Counted from the stretch's first letter, positions 6,577 through 14,595 are shown. The stretch is DNA of 21,153 nucleotides from Clostridium_AQ sp900552125 (GCA_037892765.1 JBBKBW010000046.1), one strand, 5' to 3'. The notes: generated by a model not told the origin, from the sequence alone. Made by a program: numbers and translations.

Positions 6577-7101
6577 TTATTTAAAGTTTGTATTATACTG
6601 AATCTCACTTTTCCATTTGTTATCATCATTAGAACCACTAAAGATATGAAAAGAATCTGGTGCCTCGTCTCCTTCTTTAACTAGAGTAATCAAATAGCAA
6701 TCTACCTTTGAACCTGGATCAATGTATTTTATAAAATCGCTCTTTGCTTCATCAGTTACAGCTATCTTTGCTTCATCTCTTTTCCCTGATGTCTCACTCT
6801 CGACATAATAAGCTGAGATATCTTTTGCTTGTTCATCGGTATTCTTCAATGTCCCTTTTACATAATAATACTCATACCCTTCATATTCCTGATAATAGTT
6901 ATAATACTCACTTGGATTATCAGGTTTTATAGAAGTATTATTCCCTTCTTCCTTGGGATCAAAGGTCATTTTATCTAAAGAGAAAGATTGACCGTTTTGT
7001 ATGACCTCTACTTGTTCTCCTGTAGTGGTATTTGAACAACCTAATAGCGCTATCAGGCATAAAGACCCAAGCAATATGCTACTTAACTTGAAGGGTCGCA
7101 T
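6577..7101 (-). CDS. Secreted lipoprotein of the surface locus (174 aa)
   Basis: A signal peptide ends in a lipobox (L19-L-G-C22), so the protein should be lipidated on Cys22 and held on the outer face of the membrane. The mature part has a QNGQSFSLDKMTFDPKEEGN strand, a Tyr-rich stretch (EYYNYYQEYEGYEYYYVKGT) and an LKNTDEQAKDIS segment. This resembles DUF4352/telokin-like Ig folds of Firmicute lipoproteins, a tentative link. I chose ATG 7101 because GGAGGAG lies 6 nt upstream; an ATG five codons earlier is inside that site. The start overlaps the end of the 253-aa gene by 23 nt, which implies translational coupling. It is probably the last gene of the surface operon. Confidence 0.75.
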   Translation of the reverse strand: MRPFKLSSILLGSLCLIALLGCSNTTTGEQVEVIQNGQSFSLDKMTFDPKEEGNNTSIKPDNPSEYYNYYQEYEGYEYYYVKGTLKNTDEQAKDISAYYVESETSGKRDEAKIAVTDEAKSDFIKYIDPGSKVDCYLITLVKEGDEAPDSFHIFSGSNDDNKWKSEIQYNTNFK

Positions 7102-7840
7102 CAATAACTCCTCCATTTAAAGGTTGTTCAAAATCATTCAAATCAAATGTATTCATCACAACTTCCACATTATATTCGCCTTCATCTACTTCTCTATTTA
7201 GTTCAAAGCCAGGGATTGCTTTACCAGGTTCTAAAAGCTTAGATTCATATAAAACTTCCTTTGTATCGGTCATACGAATCTCATATTGGAAATAACAGGG
7301 ATTACCTGTGGGATTCAATAATATAGTTTCAGTATGCATATTATCCTTATCAACCTCTATAATTTCATATCCAGGAACTAGCAATTGAGTAGGATCTTTA
7401 TTAACTAGATATTCTGGCATCTTATATGCTATAGCGGTATCATCCAAATCTGGACCACGATTGTTCATGAAGAAAATTCCTCCGCCAATCAATAACATCA
7501 GTATTAAGAAGGTTGATAGAATCTTTGGTTTTGATTTTCCAATGATACGAAGCCATCCTGAATTTCCTTCTTCATCCATACAGGGTACGTACCCGATTAC
7601 TTTTTCAAAAAAGTTTAATTTGTCCTTTAGGGGAACAACTGAAAATGTTTGTTTATCCATGACTAAAGAAGAATCTACATTCTTTTTATTACTTTTGGAA
7701 CTGATATCACCAAACATATACGAAGATACCTTAACATCATCTAACACCATTTCTTCACTGTTCTTCAAATAATATAATGTCTGTCCTCCTACCTTATACG
7801 ATCTTGTATAATCAGCGGGATCCAGGTATTTATATTTCAT
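7079..7840 (-). CDS. Single-pass membrane protein, cytoplasmic N-domain and extracellular Ig-like C-domain (253 aa)
   Basis: Residues 1-105 are soluble and end in a basic stretch (GKSKPK), followed by a TM segment (about 107-125) and an outside domain of about 125 residues. The positive-inside rule places the N-terminus in the cytoplasm. The outer domain (LDDTAIAYKMPEYLVNKDPT, VLYESKLLEPGKAIPGFEL, EGEYNVEVVMNTFDLND) has the beta-sandwich pattern common in Firmicute surface proteins: a strand with EVLY-x-S, then a PG loop, then EGEY. It is a clear paralogue of the 250-aa protein 17 bp upstream. AAGGAG lies 7 nt before the ATG at 7840; a GTG two codons earlier overlaps it. The cytosolic part contains the shared FFEKVIGYVPC motif (77-87). 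Function unknown; it may couple surface proteins to the cell interior. Confidence 0.75.
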   Translation of the reverse strand: MKYKYLDPADYTRSYKVGGQTLYYLKNSEEMVLDDVKVSSYMFGDISSKSNKKNVDSSLVMDKQTFSVVPLKDKLNFFEKVIGYVPCMDEEGNSGWLRIIGKSKPKILSTFLILMLLIGGGIFFMNNRGPDLDDTAIAYKMPEYLVNKDPTQLLVPGYEIIEVDKDNMHTETILLNPTGNPCYFQYEIRMTDTKEVLYESKLLEPGKAIPGFELNREVDEGEYNVEVVMNTFDLNDFEQPLNGGVIDATLQVK

Positions 7841-7857
7841 AAGCACACTCCTTATCT

Positions 7858-8610
7858 TTATTCCACAACTAATTTTGCATCCATTACCCCACTATTAAAG
7901 CGTGTTTCCCCATCGTTCGTATCAAAGCTAATCATTTCAACAGTTATAGGATATTCTCCTTTATTAAATGTACGAGTTAAGTCAAACTTTGTTACTGCAT
8001 ATCCAGGCTTTACTTGTTTAGAGGTATATAAAACTTCTCCACTATCCGTAAGTTTAATAATATATTGAAGATTACATATATTACCTTTCGGATTAAATAA
8101 AGCATATTCGACAGTAGTTTCATTTTCCTGAACGTGTATTTCTTCTATTCCTGGCAGCAATATCTGATTAGGATCTTTATTTTCAAATCCTTCCACATTA
8201 TAAGCAATAGCCGTCTCATCCAAATATGGTTCTCCCTCTCTCTGGCCTAACCAAATACCAGCAAAAAAGATTGATAATACCAACATAAGAAGCAATAGTA
8301 ATCCCAAAAATGGACTTTTTTTCCTTTTAATAACACGTACATAGCAATCCTCAACTTCAATTTCTATATATCCGCATATATATTCACGCTTACCAATTTG
8401 ACCAGAGTACTCCTTAATCCCATGCCTTTGTTCTCCCAAAACAATATAGTCATTATATTGTTCTTTTTTATTAATTAAATCTCCAACTACCTTGAAACCT
8501 CCACTAGGATATCGTTCGAGCATCTCTTTTTCGGTAAGTACCTTCCATTTATTCTTGTGAATATCTGTATATTCTTTATCAGCTTTATTTACCTTCACAA
8601 GGTATTCCAT
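7858..8610 (-). CDS. Single-pass membrane protein, paralogue of the 253-aa protein (250 aa)
   Basis: The topology is the same: a cytosolic region of about 95 residues ending in VRVIKRKKSP, a TM segment (99-121: LGLLLLLMLVLSIFFAGIWL), then an outer beta domain (YLDETAIAYNVEGFENKDPN, GEVLYTSKQVKPGYAVTKFD, KGEYPITVEMISFDTND, ending DAKLVVE). Outer domains of both paralogues line up along their whole length, including DETAIAY/DDTAIAY and the C-terminal GV-x-DA. The FFEKVIGYVPC module is replaced by YICGYIEIEVEDCYVRVI, a diverged equivalent. GGAGTG lies about 10 nt before the ATG. A perfect hairpin stands just upstream, between it and the 199-aa gene. In WxL loci a membrane protein with an extracellular domain (DUF916) sits in this place, but topology here is reversed. 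Confidence 0.75.
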   Translation of the reverse strand: MEYLVKVNKADKEYTDIHKNKWKVLTEKEMLERYPSGGFKVVGDLINKKEQYNDYIVLGEQRHGIKEYSGQIGKREYICGYIEIEVEDCYVRVIKRKKSPFLGLLLLLMLVLSIFFAGIWLGQREGEPYLDETAIAYNVEGFENKDPNQILLPGIEEIHVQENETTVEYALFNPKGNICNLQYIIKLTDSGEVLYTSKQVKPGYAVTKFDLTRTFNKGEYPITVEMISFDTNDGETRFNSGVMDAKLVVE

Positions 8611-8640
8611 TAATGTAATTCACTCCTTTTTATAGTTGTT

Positions 8641-8661
8641 AAGGCACCATTAAGGTGCCTT
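8641..8661 (-). promoter_or_regulatory. Perfect hairpin between the 199-aa and 250-aa genes
   Basis: AAGGCACC (8641-8648) and GGTGCCTT (8654-8661) form an 8-bp stem with a 5-nt loop. The minus strand after it reads AACAACTATAAAAAGG, without a U-run, so it is a poor terminator. It could be an mRNA-processing or stabilising element that keeps the 199-aa message abundant relative to the genes after it. Confidence 0.45.
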
Positions 8662-8676
8662 ATTTGTTATTACAGA

Positions 8677-9276
8677 TTATTTTGAAAATTTAAATTGTAG
8701 TACTGTACTAAATTTATCACCTTTTTGAAGTGTATCTGGGGCTTCAGTAATCCCTGCTTTTAGAGTAAGAGTATGTTTACCTGGTTGATTTTCATTTGTT
8801 AGAGTACCAACATTTCCATCAGCATTTCCAGTGACTAAATCACCACCTGTTCCTGATGCTTTCTTTTTAGCAAGAGCCATTTTAACTGTTCCTTTAGTCT
8901 GACCCGCTGGTGACATATTAATTTCCCCACCAGTGTTTGTACTCTGTAATGTAACTTTAACAACATCGCCTGATGTATGACTACTAGTACCACCTGTTCT
9001 ATCATAAATTGTAAAATCCATAGACTGACCAACGTTATCATAAATTGAATTTGCTTTATTTGTTAAATCGTTACCAACTGCTTCATTTGATTCATTTAAT
9101 GTAACTCTTACTGGCATTGAAACTGCCCATTTTGCATCTGTTGGTGCAGTTGTACCAACTTCATATGTGACATTTGTGCTACCATTTGCTTCTTGAGCTG
9201 CAAATGCTGTTGTAGTTCCTAATGCTGAAAATGCTGTTGCAGATAATAATCCTAATGCTAATACTTTTTTGTTCAT
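8677..9276 (-). CDS. Small secreted beta-rich surface protein, WxL-like without WxL (199 aa)
   Basis: A signal peptide (MNKKVLALGLLSATAFSALG, ending AFA near residue 26) precedes a Thr/Gly/Asn-rich, almost Cys-free domain. It begins NVTYEVGTTAPTDAKWAVSM with an MP-x-RVTLNES strand and ends DKFSTVLQFKFSK. Small secreted beta proteins with a related pattern (NVTYE start, MP-x-x-V strand, a final GTY-type strand) form WxL modules, but the Trp-x-Leu signature is absent and the final strand is F-x-F. The C-terminus of the 1387-aa protein ends in an analogous strand (GTASFKFTRQKIY), so the two probably share a cell-wall-binding or assembly module. The ribosome site AAAGGAG stands before the ATG. 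Its own strong ribosome site and downstream hairpin suggest high expression. Function is inferred. Confidence 0.7.
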   Translation of the reverse strand: MNKKVLALGLLSATAFSALGTTTAFAAQEANGSTNVTYEVGTTAPTDAKWAVSMPVRVTLNESNEAVGNDLTNKANSIYDNVGQSMDFTIYDRTGGTSSHTSGDVVKVTLQSTNTGGEINMSPAGQTKGTVKMALAKKKASGTGGDLVTGNADGNVGTLTNENQPGKHTLTLKAGITEAPDTLQKGDKFSTVLQFKFSK

Positions 9277-9332
9277 AATAATTTTCTCCTTTTTCTTTTT
9301 TAAATAATAGTTAATTTAATGTGTGATCAGAC

Positions 9333-9352
9333 TAGTATAATAATATATACTA
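9333..9352. promoter_or_regulatory. AT-rich inverted repeat upstream of the 199-aa gene
   Basis: TAGTATA (9333-9339) and TATACTA (9346-9352) flank 6 nt, within the 84-bp spacer before the 199-aa gene. It may be an operator, a weak promoter -10 region or the end signal of the 99-aa gene. I see no convincing -35. Confidence 0.3.
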
Positions 9353-9360
9353 ACTAGAAA

Positions 9361-9660
9361 TTAATTGGATTCCTTTTCCTTTTCTCTGTGATATAAAAGC
9401 AGAAGAACGAGAAGAAGACTAGAAGTTAGAATAGTAAGATATGAGTTTAAATTTGATGTGCTACCCGTATTAGGGGATTTCTCTCCTTCTCCAAGAGGAA
9501 TTTCATTCTCTTTTCCTTTTTCATATAATACTTGTACAGAACCGGTGCCTTCTTCTTTTTCATCTAACTTAAAAGCAGCTGTTGATGCATCAATATTAGT
9601 CGGAAAGAGAAACAAAGAACTTAGAATGATTGCAGAGGCTCCTTTTATTATTTTCTTCAA
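9361..9660 (-). CDS. Tiny sortase substrate with SPNTG signal (99 aa)
   Basis: A signal peptide covers about residues 1-25 (MKKIIKGASAIILSSLFLFP, ending NIDA). The C-terminal sorting signal is an S62-P-N-T-G66 motif, a TM segment (about 72-90) and a charged tail (HREKEKESN). The expected mature wall-linked peptide is only about 40 residues, including FKLDEKEEGTGSVQVLYEKG. SPxTG is a non-canonical sortase motif of the kind used by C. difficile sortase B ((S/N)PxTG). In WxL (Csc) loci the small LPxTG protein CscD plays this part. No sortase gene is in the window. The start is TTG (9660), with GGTGGTG 7 nt upstream. It sits between the lectin-like protein and the 199-aa protein. Confidence 0.8.
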   Translation of the reverse strand: MKKIIKGASAIILSSLFLFPTNIDASTAAFKLDEKEEGTGSVQVLYEKGKENEIPLGEGEKSPNTGSTSNLNSYLTILTSSLLLVLLLLYHREKEKESN

Positions 9661-9707
9661 TTTACATCACCACCTTTCGGCACCAATACTGCTAAAGAGC
9701 TTTTGTG

Positions 9708-12700
9708 TTAATAAATCTTTTGACGAGTAAACTTAAAGCTTGCTGTTCCACTGTAAACGTCATTTTTATCTGCATTTAAAGGTTTCTGTCCCCTAATACC
9801 AAATCTCAAGATTGGGCTATGTCCATTTTGAGCAAACCCTATCTCTCCAAGAGGATTATTTATATCTGCAATTTCTTCAAATTTAGTTCCATTTTGTTTA
9901 AAGTAGTAAGCCTTGAAGTTCTCTTTGCTGCTCTGCATCAAAATATATGGTTTTCCTGTTGTACTTGTACTTCCATTTATTTGTGCATTTACAGTGTATT
10001 TTGAATCATGCTGTACATTTTTATTAGATGGATTATACTCTCCTTCAAATGTTATCATTAGGTCTTCTCCAAAGTTTTCTGCAGAAGCGCCATTCTCATA
10101 TAACTTAATTGTTGATGGAAGTCTAAACATCGCAGATGGTAAATTTCCTTGTTGATCTTTTGCATGCAAGTACATTTTTGTTGTTACTGAAGGTACGGTT
10201 TTTCCAATATCAGATCGTTTAACGGTATTTGTTGCAGTATCTGATAAATTATCATAGTTGATATTTTTATCATTTGTATCCGTCCAGCAATAAACTCGAT
10301 ATTCTGAATGATTATCCCATTTTTCTGTTATCCAGTTCATTCTTGGTAATGTGGTCTCTAATGGATCATCAAGTAATTTATATTTTACTGTAAAAGTCCC
10401 ATCTTTATTGTCTATAATATCTGCATCTTTAGGAACAATTACTTTATCAACTCGTTTACCAGAAACAGCATCTTGCCCTTGTAAGCTAGTATTTGTACGA
10501 TTAGCCCATCTTGAAAATGAATCTGTATCAGCCGGTGCTTGTTTAGATGGATTCATTTTATATAATGCCAATTTAATAACTGACTTATCTTTTAAATCTT
10601 CATAATTAACTATGCTACCATTGTTATCAACTAATTTAAATGTAGAAGATAATACAAAGTCCTCATCCGAAAAAATTACTTTTTCTGCTTTAGTATCAGA
10701 AATCTTTCCAGAATCCACACTTACAACTTTTGGTGTATTCGCTGTTAAAGTCAATTTAATAGTTCGAGTAACTATTTTTCCATCAGTACCCTTAAATTTT
10801 AATGTCACATCTTTAGCTACACCTGGATTTTTCATAGCATCTTTTATTTCAGTATCATTTACTGATATTTTTTGTCCATCATATATATTGGTAAAATCAT
10901 AATTTGATGTTTTGAAAATCTTTGACCCAGCTTTATCTGCAATCATTTTATAATAAGGTTGTTTATTTGAATCTTTATCAAAATTGCTAAAATCTGTTAA
11001 GTTCATAGTTACGTTTCCTTCAGCAAAGAATTCATAACCATTAGCAACCTCGACATTATCACTTGACCAAATAACGCGTTTCCCTGTTGTTTTAAATCTA
11101 TCTGCATTTCCAGTAAGACCTACCACATTATCTTTATAATATGCTTGATCTTGTAACCTATATTCGATAACAAATCGTCTATCGTCTTGTGCATTATTTA
11201 AATACACTGTATTTTTATCATCAATATTACTATCGTCAGCTTTAACAATCTCAGGATTGCTAACCAATTTTTTATTACCTAGATCATCCATGGTTGCTGT
11301 TGTATATATAAACTGTTTAACATCAGATGTTTGACCACCATCCGTAGATCTCCCACTGTTATACATTGAATATTCGGATTGTCCACTTAATGAGTACAAC
11401 TTATATCCAACACCATAGTGGAAAGTCTTAGGTCTTCCTCCGCTATCCTTATCTCCAGCATTATCTCTATGCTTCAAAACTTCTATTTTTTCATTGCTTT
11501 TTATTACTCGCGGGTTATTGTAAAAATCTTGACCATTGTATCCGATAAATTTCGGAGGCCTGCTCACAGATATTTTTTCTCCCGCTGCAGTGCCATGCAT
11601 CAATGGTATGGTATAAGTTACATCTTCGCTATTAACTTTATACTTCGCCTCTATTTTTCCTGAAATATAGTAGCCTTCCAAATCTGACTCTATAGGAATT
11701 TTAGGTAATTTTAATTCGAAACGTAAATAAACTCGATCCTTGCCATTAACAGGTATACCTGTTCCTACAGTTTTAGTCCAAGATCCACTACCTATTTTAT
11801 AGTATATCTGGGGTGGTGGTATTGCTAATCCAGTCCCTTTCCCATTTTTATCATTAACCGCTAGATTCTTATCTTTTATTCCTACATCCAAAGTTCCTTG
11901 AGCTACTTTATCAGTTATCAAACTGGTATGAGGGTCAAATGAGAATTGGTAATAAACTCTATCACCAGCAACAGGCCACAATCCCCTATTATTATATTTA
12001 TAGCCATTATTCCAATATGCGTTATTGTCTTTTGTTGTTCCAATTTGATCAGTTGGAGAAGTCAACCATCTTACATCTGTATCTCTTACTTGTAAATCTG
12101 GTTTTGCAAGAAGTTCTGTTGCCCAAATATCAATTGTTCCATCAGGTACTTTACCATTGAAAAAACTTGCATCCGCATATTTTTTTAAATTGACATAAGC
12201 TGCGCCATATGAAAATGCTAATTTATAGTCTTTATTTAGACCTTGTTTGCTTAGGAATGAAGTTAGATCCATGCTTACAGACCGTATATCTTTATCTGGT
12301 TCTGTTAACTTAAATGTGATTTGCTTTGTTGATGAATCGTATCGTACCTCATATTCCATCGTTCCAGTATTACTTGTACCAAGAGCAACACGACGAGATG
12401 ATTGTTTTTCATCTTGTGCATTCTGTACATAGCCATTATCACCGGTTGTAGAAATTCCAATATGCGCGATATTTTCATAGTTTTGTCCTTTATACTTATC
12501 TTTGTCTTTTGCCAAGTCATAAATATTTTTATCATTCAACTCAGGAAAAGCATTACCATCTTGGTTACTTGATTTATTCACATACTTAAAATCACCAATT
12601 TTTTCTATTTCGTTTTGGAAAATCTCAAAACTTCGTTTATCGCCCGGATTATGTTCCCATGTTTTATAATATGTATCTGTACTAGTATCGAATTCACAGA

Positions 12701-13871
12701 TAATTGAATTAGGCATTACTCCATAAGCACCAAGTCTATATGCAACTCCTCTCCCTTCCTTTGAGTTCGTTTCAGCCACTCCTACTTGGTTTGAAGGAAT
12801 AAAAGAAACAGTCACGCCACCATCAATATCAATTCTAGTGTTATCTACAGCATCACTATTTGCTCCAAAAGAGTTTCCTATACGCATAGCCCCCTTTATA
12901 GCAAAATCATATTTGAAACTAAAGGTGATATCACTAAAAGTATTTCCTTGTTGTAGCCAATGAGCTGTATTAATATCTCCACCAAGATGAGTACCAAATG
13001 TAAATTTAGCTCCATAATTTGGATCATCTATTGCTCCAATAGCTCCAATTTTCATACTGCTTGAATCTGGTGCATCTAAACCATAATTAATATGTTGATT
13101 AGAGCCATACATCCATTTAGTTTTAAATTTATTTGTTGACCAAGTTATTTTTGAATTTACCCAATCATTACCATCTAAGGCATAATTTGAAATATTACTA
13201 CTATTTGTTTTTTGATCTATTGAAGTCATTCTTTTTTCATTTCTCGTTTCAGATACTTTCTCTTCATTTTGAGGTGCTGCTTCTTTAATTTCTTCCTCTG
13301 GTAGTTTAACATTGAGAATTAATGTTTCATTCACTGATTTAACGCTTTCTGAATAAGGATTTTCTTTGACTTCTTTTTCATCTTCGTCTGATTCATTTAA
13401 AGAAGTAGTTTCCTCTTTTTCTACTCCTTCAGATTTTTCTAATACTTCTGATTGCTGAGTTAATGAAGAATTTGTGAGACTATTTATAGTATTTTTTTCT
13501 TCCTCGATCATTTGAATAAATTCCATTTTTGTTTCCTTCGTTGTTTTAGCATCAACAATAGGAGTTTCATAATAAATTTCAAATGTATAATCGCCACTTT
13601 CTGCAATCGGATAGTTTACTTCTTCAGGCAATACTACACTGCCATCCGGCTGTCTTACATTGATGATCTCATTATCAGGCAATACACCTGATATATCACC
13701 TTTGATAACGCCAGCTGTTGGAGTGAGCTCATCTGCATAAAGACGATAGCCACTTTCTCCTTGGGCTTTTTGAATATCATCTCCTGTCATAGCAAAGGAG
13801 TTATTGCTTGGATAGCCTAAGAGGATCATACCCGCCATTCCCAAGGACATAATTTTCTTTAGCAAGCTCAT
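9708..13871 (-). CDS. Giant secreted L-type-lectin-like surface protein (1387 aa)
   Basis: A signal peptide spans about 1-27 (MSLLKKIMSLGMAGMILLGY, ending SFA). A small beta domain (about 40-105, with DGSVVLPEEV and SGDYTFEIYYE) and a Glu/Lys-rich linker (about 109-217) follow. Residues about 234-590 form an L-type lectin-like domain: ITFSFKYDFAIKG, then NSIICEFDTSTDTYY (matching the SVAVEFDTY strand), AHIGIST (matching HIGI), a late MEYEVRYDSSTKQITFKL strand and a closing AFSYGAAY. Such domains bind glycans and recur in Firmicute surface proteins. The rest (600-1387) is beta-rich and unassigned. There is no sortase motif or TM at the C-terminus; it ends in a WxL-like strand (YSGTASFKF). AAGGAGG is only 3 nt before the ATG. 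It lies 20 bp after the Rrf2 gene. Confidence 0.85.
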   Translation of the reverse strand: MSLLKKIMSLGMAGMILLGYPSNNSFAMTGDDIQKAQGESGYRLYADELTPTAGVIKGDISGVLPDNEIINVRQPDGSVVLPEEVNYPIAESGDYTFEIYYETPIVDAKTTKETKMEFIQMIEEEKNTINSLTNSSLTQQSEVLEKSEGVEKEETTSLNESDEDEKEVKENPYSESVKSVNETLILNVKLPEEEIKEAAPQNEEKVSETRNEKRMTSIDQKTNSSNISNYALDGNDWVNSKITWSTNKFKTKWMYGSNQHINYGLDAPDSSSMKIGAIGAIDDPNYGAKFTFGTHLGGDINTAHWLQQGNTFSDITFSFKYDFAIKGAMRIGNSFGANSDAVDNTRIDIDGGVTVSFIPSNQVGVAETNSKEGRGVAYRLGAYGVMPNSIICEFDTSTDTYYKTWEHNPGDKRSFEIFQNEIEKIGDFKYVNKSSNQDGNAFPELNDKNIYDLAKDKDKYKGQNYENIAHIGISTTGDNGYVQNAQDEKQSSRRVALGTSNTGTMEYEVRYDSSTKQITFKLTEPDKDIRSVSMDLTSFLSKQGLNKDYKLAFSYGAAYVNLKKYADASFFNGKVPDGTIDIWATELLAKPDLQVRDTDVRWLTSPTDQIGTTKDNNAYWNNGYKYNNRGLWPVAGDRVYYQFSFDPHTSLITDKVAQGTLDVGIKDKNLAVNDKNGKGTGLAIPPPQIYYKIGSGSWTKTVGTGIPVNGKDRVYLRFELKLPKIPIESDLEGYYISGKIEAKYKVNSEDVTYTIPLMHGTAAGEKISVSRPPKFIGYNGQDFYNNPRVIKSNEKIEVLKHRDNAGDKDSGGRPKTFHYGVGYKLYSLSGQSEYSMYNSGRSTDGGQTSDVKQFIYTTATMDDLGNKKLVSNPEIVKADDSNIDDKNTVYLNNAQDDRRFVIEYRLQDQAYYKDNVVGLTGNADRFKTTGKRVIWSSDNVEVANGYEFFAEGNVTMNLTDFSNFDKDSNKQPYYKMIADKAGSKIFKTSNYDFTNIYDGQKISVNDTEIKDAMKNPGVAKDVTLKFKGTDGKIVTRTIKLTLTANTPKVVSVDSGKISDTKAEKVIFSDEDFVLSSTFKLVDNNGSIVNYEDLKDKSVIKLALYKMNPSKQAPADTDSFSRWANRTNTSLQGQDAVSGKRVDKVIVPKDADIIDNKDGTFTVKYKLLDDPLETTLPRMNWITEKWDNHSEYRVYCWTDTNDKNINYDNLSDTATNTVKRSDIGKTVPSVTTKMYLHAKDQQGNLPSAMFRLPSTIKLYENGASAENFGEDLMITFEGEYNPSNKNVQHDSKYTVNAQINGSTSTTGKPYILMQSSKENFKAYYFKQNGTKFEEIADINNPLGEIGFAQNGHSPILRFGIRGQKPLNADKNDVYSGTASFKFTRQKIY

Positions 13872-13891
13872 TTACCTCCTTTCTTTTTATT

Positions 13892-14287
13892 TTAAATAAA
13901 TTCATTGAGTGTAATAGATTGCAATCTTTCATCTACTAAAGCTTGTAATTCATTAAATCGTTTTCTTACTTTACAGGCATGTGTATGATTTCTTGAACAT
14001 TCGCCGATATCTTTTAGGCAAGCATTTATTTTCATGTCTTTTGTTGTCCATGAAATTACATCATACATTGTTATGTTTTCCAGGTCTTTTGCAAGAGCAT
14101 ATCCGCCAAATTTTCCTCGTGTGCTTTTTAGGATTTTATTAGCTGTCATTTCTTTTAAAAGGTAAGATGTTTCTCTAGTTGGTATCTTCATGGCATCGCT
14201 TATATCACCTGTACTACATATGCTGTTTTGTGAAGCAAGATATAGTAAAATACGAATTGCATAATCTGTAGACTTATTTAGCTGTAT
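13892..14287 (-). CDS. Rrf2-family regulator with an ATA start (131 aa)
   Basis: The frame from 14287 reads like a complete Rrf2 protein: MQLNKSTDYAIRILLYLASQ at the start (M from ATA), a winged helix with TGDISDAMKIPTRETSYLLK, the wing (KSTRGKFGGYALAKD), and three Cys (C90, C97, C105) in the place where IscR and NsrR bind an Fe-S cluster. Spacing here is C-x6-C-x7-C, unlike the x5/x5 of IscR. So it may sense NO, redox or iron. No ATG, GTG or TTG lies in frame between the stop TAG (5 codons upstream) and M33, yet GGAGG sits correctly before ATA (14285-14287). The first in-frame ATG (14191) would drop half the HTH. Real AUA starts are rare, so this is either weak translation or a start-loss mutation. 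It is the first gene of the surface operon. Confidence 0.7.
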   Translation of the reverse strand: MQLNKSTDYAIRILLYLASQNSICSTGDISDAMKIPTRETSYLLKEMTANKILKSTRGKFGGYALAKDLENITMYDVISWTTKDMKINACLKDIGECSRNHTHACKVRKRFNELQALVDERLQSITLNEFI

Positions 14288-14344
14288 TGTATCCCCTCCT
14301 TTCTAAAGAGCTACCTGATTCAGCCATTTAACGAAAAATTTCAT

Positions 14345-14370
14345 ACAACATAATCAGCATTATGTTGTAT
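14345..14370 (+). repeat. Left inverted repeat of the invertible element
   Basis: This 26-bp site is a perfect inverted match of 14596-14621. It consists of a 10-bp arm ACAACATAAT, an asymmetric 4-bp core CAGC and the complementary arm ATTATGTTGT, then AT. That is the arm-core-arm plan of a tyrosine recombinase crossover site. It lies 57 bp before the Rrf2 start. Confidence 0.8.
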
Positions 14371-14382
14371 AAAATAAAAATG

Positions 14383-14417
14383 CGACTGCTCCAGGCGCTT
14401 AAACCTAGGAACAGTCG
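14383..14417 (-). terminator. Terminator inside the invertible segment
   Basis: CGACTGCTCC (14383-14392) pairs with GGAACAGTCG (14408-14417) with one mismatch, and inner AGG/CCT extends the stem. On the minus strand it is followed by CATTTTTATTTTA. In the present orientation it should stop transcripts coming from the recombinase side before they reach the Rrf2 gene. Confidence 0.65.
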
Positions 14418-14523
14418 TGATGTTTTCCTATACAAATTTTTATGATTATGTGTGCTTTGCTGCTTAACTCTATTTATGTAAAACAAAAAATTAAGAAAAT
14501 TTAATAAATTTTAGTCATTTATA

Positions 14524-14552
14524 TTTACAAATTTTGGAAAATAGTGTATAAA
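14524..14552 (+). promoter_or_regulatory. Sigma-A promoter in the invertible segment
   Basis: TTTACA (14524-14529), a 17-nt spacer and TATAAA (14547-14552) each match consensus at 5 of 6 positions. On the plus strand it points right, into the 3' end of the recombinase gene in antisense. After inversion it would point left at the surface operon. Confidence 0.7.
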
Positions 14553-14595
14553 AAATGTGTGAAGTAATATTAAAGAGTTCATTTGATTAGATATC

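Larger units (their letters stand above)
14371..14595. mobile_element. 225-bp invertible promoter segment (phase switch)
   Basis: This segment is bounded by perfect inverted repeats and contains a rightward promoter (14524-14552) near one end and a leftward terminator (14383-14417) near the other. No ORF is present. Flipping it would aim the promoter at the Rrf2/lectin operon, with about 115 nt of leader, and would place the terminator at the recombinase end. As drawn, the promoter faces the recombinase gene and the terminator stops transcription from the right. This is inferred from layout; inversion itself is not shown by one sequence. Confidence 0.7.

Noticed and set aside
8835..9041. A 68-codon second frame within the 199-aa gene.
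   Set aside because: Alternative frame of a clear signal-peptide protein; composition is not protein-like and it has no ribosome site.
9458..13000. Several plus-strand open frames of 60-100 codons across the lectin-like gene.
   Set aside because: They lie inside a 1387-codon frame with domain matches, lack ribosome sites and have no recognisable motifs, so they are shadows.
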